The notes under the pieces were generated by a model, which saw only the letters and a list, made by a program, of their open reading frames with translations, searched no databases and was not told the origin of the DNA. Position numbers and translations under genes: made by a program. A stretch of 64,000 bases of DNA from Devosia sp. 66-14 (GTDB lineage Bacteria; Pseudomonadota; Alphaproteobacteria; Rhizobiales; Devosiaceae), in the NCBI GenBank assembly GCA_001899085.1, contig MKVB01000001.1, forward strand, positions 428,100 to 492,099, in the 5' to 3' direction. Below are positions 49,922 through 61,058 of the stretch, in pieces. Positions within the stretch are counted from its first letter, which is position 1. Every line of letters begins with the position of its first letter.

Positions 49922-50617
49922 TTATTGGAAGTTTCCGACAACCTCATCGGAGGCGGCGCGAACGATCTCCCGGGGCGTCTGACCCATGATCGCTTTCAGC
50001 GAGTTGATCATGTGTGCCTGGTCGGAAAAGCCGAGCGCCAGCGCCACATCCACTGCCGGTCGGCCCATCTGCAGCATGGCAACCGCCTTCTGCGCCCGCT
50101 GCACCAGGGTGAAGTGCTTGTAGGTCAAGCCGGTGGTCCTGAGGAAATGCCGCTGCAGCGTCCGCTCGGTCATCGCCTTGGGTTGCCCCTCCACCACCGA
50201 GGCCACCAGTTGGTTGCTGTCGATGATCCCGTCGCGCACCAGGTGCTCGACGAACACATCGGCATTCTCGATGGTCGGAATCTCCCGCACGTCGGTGCCG
50301 ATCCAGAACCCGGCGCGGCCGAACTTTTCCAGCACCACGCCCTCGTCGCGCATGATGTCGCCGGGCATCAGCGGCATGAAACTGTGCGGCTTGAACGAGA
50401 TGACGAGTTGCTCGTCGCCCGCTTCGTGCTCGTAGATCACCGGTTGGGTGGTGAGGCCGGTGCGCAGTACCGTGGTTTCGTCGCCGCGCCTGATGATGGC
50501 GATGTCCCAGCAGCCATCGGGCTGCATCAGCGTGGTTCCGGTCGTATCGAAACGAACGGAACTGACGCTCTCGATGAACGGCGAGTCGATCGGCCGGCTT
50601 TGCACGATGCGCTTCAT
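49922..50617 (-). CDS. AraC-family transcriptional regulator
   Basis: 231 residues from ATG 50617. The C-terminal double HTH (MTERTLQRHFLRTTGLTYKH, VALALGFSDQAHMINSLKAI, GQTPREI) is canonical; the N-terminal 120 residues are a beta-rich sensor domain. Position suggests control of the epoxide hydrolase just downstream. It starts 13 bases after the spermidine-synthase-like gene. Confidence 0.88.
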   Translation of the reverse strand: MKRIVQSRPIDSPFIESVSSVRFDTTGTTLMQPDGCWDIAIIRRGDETTVLRTGLTTQPVIYEHEAGDEQLVISFKPHSFMPLMPGDIMRDEGVVLEKFGRAGFWIGTDVREIPTIENADVFVEHLVRDGIIDSNQLVASVVEGQPKAMTERTLQRHFLRTTGLTYKHFTLVQRAQKAVAMLQMGRPAVDVALALGFSDQAHMINSLKAIMGQTPREIVRAASDEVVGNFQ

Positions 50618-50630
50618 GTGACCGAGCCTA

Positions 50631-51344
50631 TCAGGTGCGGCGCGCCGAACCAATTCCTGCGCGCGTCGTCCCCGGCCGGTTCGTGCCCAGCCAGATCACG
50701 TGGCGTGCACCGCGTCCGGTCGTACCGGCACGCACCCGCAGCTCCTCGACCGTCAGGCCCGACTGCTGCAGCCGGGTGGTGAACTTGGCATCCGGCGCTA
50801 CCGACCACACGGCGACGAGACCGCCTGGTCGCAGCGCCGCCTTGGCGGCAGCGATTCCGCCATGGCTGTAGAGCCGGTCGTTGGCCGGGCGCGACAGCCC
50901 CTCGGGTCCGTTGTCGACATCGAGCAGGATCGCGTCGAACTTCTGCGGATCGCCCGCCATGGCGCTCCCCACATCGCCTTCGCGCAGTCTGACGCGCGGG
51001 TCGTCCAGGCTGTCACCGTGGATACCGGCCAGCGCGCCGCGCGCCCATTTGATCACCCCCGGCACCAGTTCCACCACGATGAGTTCGGCATCGGCAGGGG
51101 CGACCTTGAGCGCCGCGCGCAACGTGAACCCCATGCCCAGCCCGCCGATCAGCCAGCGCTGCTTTGCCCGGTTGCCGAGCCGCTCCGCCGCCAGCGTCGC
51201 CAGCGCTTCCTCCGAGCCGCTCATCCGGCTGCCCATCAGGCCGATGGTCCCGGCGAAGATGGTGAACTCGGTGCCGCGCTGTCTCAGCACAAACTCGGTG
51301 CCACCCGGCACTTTGGCGCGATCGAGTTCAATCCATGGCAGCAC
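50631..51344 (-). CDS. Spermidine-synthase-like methyltransferase-fold protein
   Basis: 237 residues. The start WIELDRAKVPGGTEFVL with LMGSRMSGSEEALA is typical of a spermine/spermidine-synthase-like group; the nucleotide-binding loop GGLGMGFTLRA and acidic VELVPG follow. The aminopropyltransferase Asp region reads LLDVDNGPEG, which is not the classic DSSDP, so true polyamine synthesis is doubtful. Probably co-transcribed with the AraC gene. Confidence 0.75.
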   Translation of the reverse strand: MLPWIELDRAKVPGGTEFVLRQRGTEFTIFAGTIGLMGSRMSGSEEALATLAAERLGNRAKQRWLIGGLGMGFTLRAALKVAPADAELIVVELVPGVIKWARGALAGIHGDSLDDPRVRLREGDVGSAMAGDPQKFDAILLDVDNGPEGLSRPANDRLYSHGGIAAAKAALRPGGLVAVWSVAPDAKFTTRLQQSGLTVEELRVRAGTTGRGARHVIWLGTNRPGTTRAGIGSARRT

Positions 51345-51459
51345 GCGCGCCTCCTTGCGGTTGTTCGCGCCAGCACTAGCGATATCCTGTCCGCAGCGAC
51401 AGCCCTCTGGCGCAGCGCAACGCGATGGCTATGATCCCGGCATCGCGCCGGAGCCAGCC

Positions 51460-52071
51460 ATGACCGCCGAATTCCTCATCACCACCCTCATCATCGTCGC
51501 CTCGCCGGGCACCGGCGTGCTCTACACCCTCGCAGCGGGCCTCACCCGCGGGGCGCGCGCCAGTATTCTCGCGGCCTTCGCCTGCACGCTCGGCATCATC
51601 CCGCACATGGCCGCGGCGATTACCGGTCTCGCCGCCCTGCTCCACACCAGCGCACTGGCTTTCGAGATCATCAAGTATCTCGGCGTCGCCTACCTGCTCT
51701 ACATGGCCTGGGCGACACTGAGAGAGAAAGGCGCGCTCAGCGTCGACACCGAAGCGGCGCCGAAATCGGTGCGCCAGGTGCTGGTTTCGGGCATCCTGAT
51801 CAACATCCTCAACCCCAAACTGTCGATCTTCTTTTTTGCCTTCCTGCCGCAGTTCGTGCGTACCGATTCGACCGACGCCCTGCCCCAGATGCTGGAGCTG
51901 AGCGCGGTATTCATGGCGGCAACCTTCGTGATCTTCGCCATCTACGGCGTGTTCGCCGCCGCGGTGCGGCAGCACGTCGTCACCCGGCCACGCGTCCTTA
52001 CCTGGATGCGACGCAGCTTCGCCGCCGCCTTTGTGGCGCTCGGCGCCAAGCTGGCGTTTACCGAGCGCTAG
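51460..52071 (+). CDS. LysE/RhtB-family amino-acid exporter
   Basis: 203 residues with about six helices; the N-terminal VASPGTGVLYTLAAGLTRGARA is the family signature, followed by YLGVAYLLYMAW and NPKLSIFFFAFLPQFV. Start at ATG 51460 with GGAG 7 bases upstream. Exports small amino acids or homoserine lactone; the substrate is not clear. The last 14 bases overlap the convergent PilZ gene. Confidence 0.9.
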   Translation: MTAEFLITTLIIVASPGTGVLYTLAAGLTRGARASILAAFACTLGIIPHMAAAITGLAALLHTSALAFEIIKYLGVAYLLYMAWATLREKGALSVDTEAAPKSVRQVLVSGILINILNPKLSIFFFAFLPQFVRTDSTDALPQMLELSAVFMAATFVIFAIYGVFAAAVRQHVVTRPRVLTWMRRSFAAAFVALGAKLAFTER

Positions 52072-52687
52072 CCCGCGTCAGCAGCGCCTCGAGCTCGCCG
52101 ATCTGTTGCACCTGGCCGAACTGCACGGCAAAGCCGGCTTCGATGTGCCGGACCACCCGCCCGGGGATGGCGCCGACGCCGGCCAGCGAGCCGACCGGCG
52201 GCAGCACGTCGGCCGACACCGCGACGCCCGACTGTGACATATCGATGATGAAGCAGTCGAAACGCCGGCCGTCGCCGAGCATCAGGCTGGCGCGCGTCTC
52301 GCGCGGCAGCACGCGCTTGTGGGCCCGCCGGTCGCTGACCGTCTTCAATGTCCGCCGCTTCAGCCAGTCGATCCGCGCCCCGAGGGCGGCGCGCTCCTGC
52401 TCGGTGCATTCGAAGGAGACGGCAAAGCCGCCATCGAGGATCCGGCTGATCTTGCCGCGGATAATGCCCAGGCCCTGCAGCGTCATGGTCAACGCGTCGC
52501 CCGGCTGGCCGCTCACAGGCGCGTTCACCACGGCTTCGTACGGGGAGACGCTGCGCGAGCGGCAGGCGAACACCTGTACCGCCCCTGGTGTCTGGGCGCG
52601 GTTCGCCAGAACGTAGCTGCCCATCACGTCGCCGATGAAACGCAAGTCCTTGTGCTTGGCTGCGGCACCCGGCGTTCCGTTCTGCAT
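52058..52687 (-). CDS. PilZ-domain protein
   Basis: 209 residues with two tandem PilZ-like folds. The second (about 118-205) keeps the c-di-GMP motif RRAHKR...DMSQSG; the first (about 10-105) lacks the RxxxR arginines and is probably structural. It is a candidate c-di-GMP receptor, with a GGDEF protein 9 kb away as possible source of signal. Confidence 0.8.
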   Translation of the reverse strand: MQNGTPGAAAKHKDLRFIGDVMGSYVLANRAQTPGAVQVFACRSRSVSPYEAVVNAPVSGQPGDALTMTLQGLGIIRGKISRILDGGFAVSFECTEQERAALGARIDWLKRRTLKTVSDRRAHKRVLPRETRASLMLGDGRRFDCFIIDMSQSGVAVSADVLPPVGSLAGVGAIPGRVVRHIEAGFAVQFGQVQQIGELEALLTRASAR

Positions 52688-52886
52688 CGTCTGAGCCGTC
52701 CTCGCTTGATCCCGCCTATCCTACGCAAGATTGCCTATACGGCTATGACTCAGAGCTTACCGATATGGCAACTGAACAGTATTTCATGGGGGCAGCGCGC
52801 GGCATCTCTGCTGCGAGTGAGCACTATTCGCCCACCCGGTCGAGTGTATCGGCCGGGAATGGGCCAATTGTACTACAACGAAAGGC

Positions 52887-54416
52887 TTATGATGCCTCGA
52901 CCTCGAGCATCATCTCCTCGAAGAACGCCTCCGGCCCGTCGATTTCCTTGAGTCGCCGACCGCTGATCTCGAGGTAGCGGGTTCCCACATTCCGCACGAA
53001 GCTGCGATCGTGCGATACTAGGACCGCCGTCGCCTCATGCGCCAGGATTTCCCCCTCCAGCGCCTCGCGACCAGGGATGTCGACATGATTGGTCGGCTCG
53101 TCCATCAGGTAGAAATTCGGCTCGGTCAGCCGCAAGGCGAGCAGCCCCAGTCGCGCTCTCTGCCCGAAGCTGAGCTGTCCGATCGGCCTCGACTGCTTCT
53201 CGATCACGAAGCCGGCCGAGGCGAGCAGGCTCCGCACTCGGGCGTCGGGCTGCTTGAAGACCACCGAGATGAAGCTCTCGGGCGTGTCCTTGACCGGCAG
53301 CTGCGACATATCCTGGTCGGTATAGCCCAGCACCAGCGAGGGCGTGACCCGGATGCCGGGGACACTATCCGGCTCGACCATGGCGCGATGGATGAGCTTG
53401 ACCAACTGCGACTTGCCGGCGCCATTCTTGCCCAGCAGCACGATGCGGTCGCCCTGGAAGATGTGCAACTTGTCGATCCTGAACAGCGCCTGCCCCGCCG
53501 GCGTGGTCACGCTGACATTCTCTATCCCCACCAGCAGCTTGGCATGCGTGCCGCGATTGCTGAGCCTGATCTCGCCGGAGCGCTCGCGGTGCGCCGGCCG
53601 TACGGCCTGCTCGATCCTGGCCGCGCGTTCGCGCAGCTGCTTGGTCTTGACCACCAGCAGGTCGCTGCCGGAGTTGATGCCGATATTGTTGAGCTTGGCC
53701 GCCTGCTTCCTGAGCTTGCCCGCTTCCTTCAGGTCGCGCTCGTTCTGCGCTTCCTGCGAGGCATCTTCACGCTCGATTTCCTGGCGTGCCGCCGAATAAG
53801 CCAGCGGCAGGTAGCGCGAGGTGCCCGGTCTGAGGAACAGCGTCCGGTTGGTCACCGCGTCGAGGAAATCGCGGTCGTGGCTGGCCACGATCAGCGGGAT
53901 GTTGCGCGCCTCCCGGTTGAGCCAGCTCTCCAGCCGGAACAGCTTGGACAGGTCGAGGTGGTTGGTCGGCTCGTCCATCAGCAGCGCATCGGGATCGGTG
54001 ACCCAGACCCGCGCGATCAGCATCAGGCGCTGCCAACCGCCGCTCAGCGCCGAAACCAGTCGGTCGCGCAGCTCATAAGGTGTCTCGAGCCCGTCAAGCG
54101 CCACGTCGGCCCGCCAGGCGTCGGTTTCGCGATCGGCAACCGGCAGCGCTTCGAGCACGGCGTCGCGCATGGTCAGCGGCATCAGCGCCGCCGGCACGTC
54201 CTGCTCGACATAGCCGATGCGCAGCCCGCGCGAGCGCACCACCTCTCCGCCGGTCGGTTCGGCGAGACCGGCGATGACGCGAAGCAGCGAGGTCTTGCCG
54301 AGGCCATTGCCGGCCACGAGCCCGACCCGGTCGCCGTCGGCGACCACCAGACTCAGGTCGCGGAACAGCGGATCGGTGGCGGTGATGGAAAGGTTCTTGA
54401 GGCTGATCGAGCCCAT
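52887..54416 (-). CDS. ABC-F family ATPase
   Basis: 509 residues, two ATP-binding domains and no membrane segment. NBD1: Walker A AGNGLGKTS, signature LSGGW, Walker B LLMDEPTNHLD. NBD2: GKNGAGKS, LSFGQ, LMDEPTNHVD. The interdomain linker (about 205-290) is helical and charged with AKLNNIGINSGSD at its tip, which in ABC-F proteins reaches into the ribosome. Could be a translation factor or a ribosome-protection resistance protein. A long leader with a short ORF and hairpin precedes it. Confidence 0.9.
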   Translation of the reverse strand: MGSISLKNLSITATDPLFRDLSLVVADGDRVGLVAGNGLGKTSLLRVIAGLAEPTGGEVVRSRGLRIGYVEQDVPAALMPLTMRDAVLEALPVADRETDAWRADVALDGLETPYELRDRLVSALSGGWQRLMLIARVWVTDPDALLMDEPTNHLDLSKLFRLESWLNREARNIPLIVASHDRDFLDAVTNRTLFLRPGTSRYLPLAYSAARQEIEREDASQEAQNERDLKEAGKLRKQAAKLNNIGINSGSDLLVVKTKQLRERAARIEQAVRPAHRERSGEIRLSNRGTHAKLLVGIENVSVTTPAGQALFRIDKLHIFQGDRIVLLGKNGAGKSQLVKLIHRAMVEPDSVPGIRVTPSLVLGYTDQDMSQLPVKDTPESFISVVFKQPDARVRSLLASAGFVIEKQSRPIGQLSFGQRARLGLLALRLTEPNFYLMDEPTNHVDIPGREALEGEILAHEATAVLVSHDRSFVRNVGTRYLEISGRRLKEIDGPEAFFEEMMLEVEAS

Positions 54417-54545
54417 TTGCGTCTCTCTGGTATTCTGACGGTCCGTATGGGGACCTGTGCCGTCAATGGCTCACGCGCGAAGCGGAGCCGGCTTGGGCAG
54501 ACCAGAATGGTGAAGACGACGAGGACGTCCGGACCCGTTCGGTCA

Positions 54546-54569
54546 GCCCTGCAACTAAAGCTGCAGGGC
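54546..54569 (-). promoter_or_regulatory. Leader hairpin upstream of the ABC-F gene
   Basis: An 8-base perfect stem (GCCCTGCA/TGCAGGGC) with an 8-base loop holding the stop codon of the upstream ORF. An earlier GGCCCTG inside that ORF could pair with the same CAGGGC, giving two exclusive structures. No T tract follows, so control would act on translation or through a downstream structure (GGTCC...GGACC near 54430-54450). Confidence 0.45.
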
Positions 54570-54614
54570 CGAAACAGGGCCGCGACTGCGGTGCTGGTCA
54601 TGACGATAGCCCAC
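54555..54614 (-). CDS. Putative 19-residue leader peptide of the ABC-F gene
   Basis: GTG start, 19 codons, TAG stop. The SD AAGGAGGG (54619-54626) is among the strongest in the window and sits 4 bases before the GTG. The peptide is MGYRHDQHRSRGPVSALQL. It ends inside the hairpin about 140 bases before the ABC-F start, the arrangement of ribosome-stalling attenuators. No homology known to me; it could be chance. Confidence 0.4.
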   Translation of the reverse strand: MGYRHDQHRSRGPVSALQL

Positions 54615-54678
54615 GCGACCCTCCTTGGTTGGCATTGCGGACAAACCGCTCAATAGCGCTGCGATGCCGGTTTGGCAA

Positions 54679-54852
54679 TCACACCAGGTAGAACAGCGCG
54701 GCAATAGCGGCGAGCATCAGGGGGCGAGGCAAGGCAAGATGGGCAAGCCGGTACGCAAAACTATCAAATCCGGCCTGCTGCCATCCGCTGTCGCGTGGCG
54801 CCCGATGATCGATCTCAAGGTACGCGAGACCGCTCTTGGCTTGGGCGCGCAT
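54679..54852 (-). CDS. Putative 57-residue membrane-tail protein
   Basis: ATG 54852 with GGAG 9 bases upstream. Soluble N-terminal part (IDHRAPRDSGW) and a hydrophobic C-terminus (PLMLAAIAALFYLV) that could anchor in the membrane. It precedes the ABC-F leader on the same strand with 52 bases before the SD. A 7-base inverted repeat CATACGG...CCGTATG spans its start. Unrecognised; the rest of 54417-55009 holds nothing else I can name. Confidence 0.4.
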   Translation of the reverse strand: MRAQAKSGLAYLEIDHRAPRDSGWQQAGFDSFAYRLAHLALPRPLMLAAIAALFYLV

Positions 54853-55009
54853 ACGGCTACTCCAAACAAAAACCGTATGTGAAATTTATAGGGGCGAGCG
54901 CTTAAGAAAGTGCTTCCGAGAAGCAAACGAAGTCTGAATCAGGTGCTCCAAAACAACGCGTCCCACCCCTTGTCCGGGATGGGATGCGTTGGAGTCACTG
55001 GCAGCTTGG

Positions 55010-55336
55010 TCAGCTGCGACGCAGCCGCTCGCGATACAGGATCGTGCCGGTGCAGGTGGAAACGCGCAGCAGATAGACCCAGCCGCCGCGCGTCGCGCGC
55101 ACCTGGATGCGGCGGTTGTCGGCGACGTTGAGCGAAATGTTGCTGTAGCCCTGGTCGCGCACGGCATTGCGGATCTGCCGGTCGGTCAGCTCGATGCAGA
55201 CCAGCGGCCGGCGGAAGCCGAAGCCGTCGGTGCCGAAGCCGAACTGGAACTGCATGCTCTGCGCCTGGACGGGGAGTACCGAAGCGCCGAGCACCAGGCC
55301 GAGCACGCCGGCGCGCATTAACATGGTGGCTTTCAT
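55010..55336 (-). CDS. Small secreted protein, paralogue of the next gene
   Basis: 108 residues: signal peptide (about 1-25, cut after PVQAQ) and a mature domain with CIELTDRQIRNAVRDQGYSNI, RATRGGWVYLLRV and a second Cys in STCTGTIL. The two Cys may form a disulfide. Shares the plan Cys-LTxRQ-xRDxGY/F-basic strand-Cys-x-G with the upstream gene, so the two are tandem duplicates. Function unknown; similar short exported proteins occur in Hyphomicrobiales as I recall. Confidence 0.75.
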   Translation of the reverse strand: MKATMLMRAGVLGLVLGASVLPVQAQSMQFQFGFGTDGFGFRRPLVCIELTDRQIRNAVRDQGYSNISLNVADNRRIQVRATRGGWVYLLRVSTCTGTILYRERLRRS

Positions 55337-55365
55337 ACCGTTCTCCTTTGCGGCTCCCGAAACGA

Positions 55366-55395
55366 AAATCCCGGCCCTTTGGAGGGCCGGGATTT
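55366..55395 (-). terminator. Terminator between the two secreted-protein genes
   Basis: A perfect 13-base stem AAATCCCGGCCCT/AGGGCCGGGATTT with a 4-base loop; the minus strand continues with T. It separates the duplicated genes into two transcription units. Confidence 0.8.
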
Positions 55396-55438
55396 GGCGG
55401 GAGCGCGGGGGAGGATCCGGCTCCCGCCGGAACTGGAC

Positions 55439-55867
55439 CTAGTTGCCGAAATTGAACTGCAGGCTGAAGCCCGGCTGGCCGCGGAACTTCTTCAGCCGCT
55501 TCACGTCATAGACGCGGCCCGAGCACTTATCGACCTTCATCGCGTAGTCCTTGTTGCGCCAGGAGGCGACAACCAGCACGCGATCGCGGCCGAGGTTGCG
55601 GATCACATCGACATTGCGGAAGCCATAGTCGCGCAGACCGCGCTCGACCTGACGGTTGGTCAGGCAGCGATCGATGATGATGCGGCCCTGCTTCTTGCCT
55701 TGGCTGAACGTCTGGGCGCCGTTGCCGCCATTGATGCCCAGCTGGAAGCTGAACTGCGGCTCGGACTGGGCCTGGACCGGCATGGCCGTGACGGCGGCTG
55801 CACCGAGCGTCAGAGCGACGATCGCAGCTCGGCTGGACTTCATCACAGTGGAAAGGATCGGGGTCAT
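55439..55867 (-). CDS. Small secreted protein with Gln/Asn/Gly-rich N-terminal region
   Basis: 142 residues from ATG 55867 (SD GGAG 6 bases upstream; a second ATG at 55843 is possible). Signal peptide to about PVQAQ, a linker SEPQFSFQLGINGGNGAQT, then the duplicated domain: CLTNRQVERGLRDYGFRNV, VLVVASWRNKDYAMKV, KCSGRVYDVKRL. Ends with an aromatic QFNFGN. Probably periplasmic; unknown role. Confidence 0.75.
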   Translation of the reverse strand: MTPILSTVMKSSRAAIVALTLGAAAVTAMPVQAQSEPQFSFQLGINGGNGAQTFSQGKKQGRIIIDRCLTNRQVERGLRDYGFRNVDVIRNLGRDRVLVVASWRNKDYAMKVDKCSGRVYDVKRLKKFRGQPGFSLQFNFGN

Positions 55868-55957
55868 GGTGGTCTCCTATAGAGTCTTCTTGAGGCGCCA
55901 GGTCCGCTAGCGTTCCACGACCCTAAAGGTTCCATTCTTAACCAATGCGGTATCGCC

Positions 55958-55974
55958 CGTTCATCCACCGTTCA
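55958..55974 (+). promoter_or_regulatory. Direct repeat CGTTCA-N5-CGTTCA, copy 1
   Basis: Two CGTTCA units exactly 11 bases apart (one helical turn), the geometry of OmpR/PhoB-family boxes. About 90 bases upstream of the secreted-protein start on the other strand. A second identical pair lies at 56140-56156. Confidence 0.5.
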
Positions 55975-56139
55975 TGTTGCGGGGCAACGCGGGCGGTGGA
56001 ATTCCGGGTGGTATCAGGCGCGGGTCCAGGTGAGATTGCCGAACGCCCAGCCCGGACACTGCCTACCGGCCCCAGCTGCGCGTTCCGCAATCTCGTGCGC
56101 CGGATTAGTGCCCAGGCGTTGAACGCTCGCGGAACCGTG

Positions 56140-56156
56140 CGTTCACATGCCGTTCA
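56140..56156 (+). promoter_or_regulatory. Direct repeat CGTTCA-N5-CGTTCA, copy 2, next to the parE promoter
   Basis: The same 11-base-period repeat as copy 1, ending 7 bases before a consensus -35. This position is typical for an activator that touches sigma, or for a repressor. Confidence 0.5.
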
Positions 56157-56163
56157 CGACCGG

Positions 56164-56192
56164 TTGACAGCTCGAGCGCAGCGCCCTACCTC
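56164..56192 (+). promoter_or_regulatory. Likely parE promoter
   Basis: TTGACA, 17 bases, TACCTC; perfect -35 and a weak -10. A start near 56199 would give a leader of about 70 bases to the parE ATG. The remaining intergenic bases (55868-56267) show nothing further. Confidence 0.5.
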
Positions 56193-56267
56193 CCGCTTAA
56201 CCCACCCAAAGCAGCAAGTATGCTAGAGCTTGTGAGGCGCCCGATTCGCGCCTCGGACGGAGATTTC

Positions 56268-58301
<2,034 letters not shown>

Positions 58302-58338
58302 GGACAGGCCATCGCGTCCCTGGGGGCCAGGGGCGCAG

Positions 58339-59238
58339 ATGATCACCAGGCGTGGAGTACTGAAGCTCTTCGGAGTCGGCATGCTTGGGGTGATCGCGAC
58401 CGCGGCCTACCCCTTCATCGAGGCCCTCGCCCGCCCCCGTGTCGCCAGCTATGCCCTCACGCCGCGCGGCTGGCCCGCCGGACTGAAGCTGCGCGCCGCC
58501 GTGATTGCCGACCTCCATGCGTGCGAGCCCTGGATGGACCTCGGGCGCATCGAGGCGCTATGCGCGCAGACCCAGGCGCTGGACGCGGACATCATCCTGC
58601 TGCTCGGCGACTATGTCAGCGGCATGCGGCTCAGGACCGGCGAAGTCGCCGATGTCGATTGGGCAACCGCGCTTGGCAAGCTGACGGCGCCGCTCGGTGT
58701 CCACGCCGTGCTCGGCAACCACGACTATTGGGAGGATCGCGCCTTCCAGCTGGACCAGTCGAAAACCCCGCTGGCGCGCACGGCTTTGCGCGAAGCCGGC
58801 ATCGCCACCTATGTCAACGAGGTCGTCCGGCTGGAGAAGGACGGGCACGCTTTCTGGCTGGCGGGGCTCGGGGACCAGTTGGGGATCCTTCGCGCCCCTG
58901 ACGGTCGGCGCATCGTCGGCCTCGACGATCTCGAGGGGACGCTTGCCCAGATACCTGAAGGAGAACCAGCCCTGCTGCTCGCGCACGAGCCCGATATCTT
59001 CCCCCGCGTGCCGGACCATATCAGCCTCACTCTCTCCGGCCACACCCATGGCGGCCAGATCTCGTTGCTGGGCTGGCGCCCATGGGCGGCATCGCTCGGC
59101 TCCCGCCGGTTCCCGGCCGGCCATTACACTGTCGAAGGGCGCGAGCTGGTTGTCTCGCGCGGCCTCGGTTGCTCGGTCGTCCCGGTGCGGATCGGCAACT
59201 GGCCGGAGATCGTCATGCTCGAACTCGGCACTGCCTGA
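58339..59238 (+). CDS. Metallophosphoesterase with twin-arginine-type N-terminus
   Basis: 299 residues. The N-terminal TRRGVLKLFGVG followed by a hydrophobic stretch resembles a Tat signal or membrane anchor. Complete calcineurin-like metal motifs: DLHA, GDYVSG, GNHDYW, AHEPD and GHTHGG. Resembles YaeI/YkuE-type phosphodiesterases, some of which cleave lipid-linked substrates; the substrate here is unknown. Follows parE by 37 bases, so probably co-transcribed. Confidence 0.88.
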   Translation: MITRRGVLKLFGVGMLGVIATAAYPFIEALARPRVASYALTPRGWPAGLKLRAAVIADLHACEPWMDLGRIEALCAQTQALDADIILLLGDYVSGMRLRTGEVADVDWATALGKLTAPLGVHAVLGNHDYWEDRAFQLDQSKTPLARTALREAGIATYVNEVVRLEKDGHAFWLAGLGDQLGILRAPDGRRIVGLDDLEGTLAQIPEGEPALLLAHEPDIFPRVPDHISLTLSGHTHGGQISLLGWRPWAASLGSRRFPAGHYTVEGRELVVSRGLGCSVVPVRIGNWPEIVMLELGTA

Positions 59239-59272
59239 TCGGCCTCAATTAACCCCGGCGCCGCAAATGGCG

Positions 59273-59300
59273 TTGACTCGCAAGGGGTTTCCACTATGTT
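59273..59300 (+). promoter_or_regulatory. Likely promoter of the DEAD-box helicase gene
   Basis: TTGACT, 16 bases, TATGTT. A start near 59307 gives a leader of about 155 bases. Confidence 0.45.
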
Positions 59301-59412
59301 CCGGGCGCGCTGCGCGAGAGCCCCGGACAGGGCGGAGTCCGGACCGGTTGCTGCAAGGCGAAGCCTGATTATCCGGCTTGTACTTTGCGACCCCTTCGTC
59401 GACCCGCACCTC

Positions 59413-59451
59413 CTCAAGTAGCTGCCCGTCGACCTGCCTTCCCTACTTGAG
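59413..59451 (+). promoter_or_regulatory. Leader hairpin before the DEAD-box start codon
   Basis: CTCAAGTAG and CTACTTGAG form a perfect 9-base stem with a 21-base loop, ending 12 bases before the TTG start. It could hold back ribosome entry until melted, as in some cold-regulated helicase mRNAs. Confidence 0.45.
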
Positions 59452-59463
59452 CGGACCACTGAT

Positions 59464-60924
<1,461 letters not shown>

Positions 60925-60947
60925 CGCCGATCAACAGAATTACCCCG

Positions 60948-60986
60948 GCGATCTGCGTAGAATACCTAGCAGATCGCAGTGTTTTT
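60948..60986 (+). terminator. Terminator of the helicase gene
   Basis: GCGATCTGC and GCAGATCGC, a perfect 9-base stem with a 12-base loop, then AGTG and five T. Confidence 0.65.
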
Positions 60987-61058
60987 ACGCGCCGTTAATC
61001 CCGATCAACAGACAATGCCGGCCACACAACCGGCAGGAGCCGGTGCTTCGGGGGACCG

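Noticed and set aside
52765-52977. Possible 70-residue plus-strand gene before the ABC-F stop
   Set aside because: Half of it is antisense to the ABC-F 3' end, Ser-rich without structure, and no SD; the gap itself shows nothing clear.
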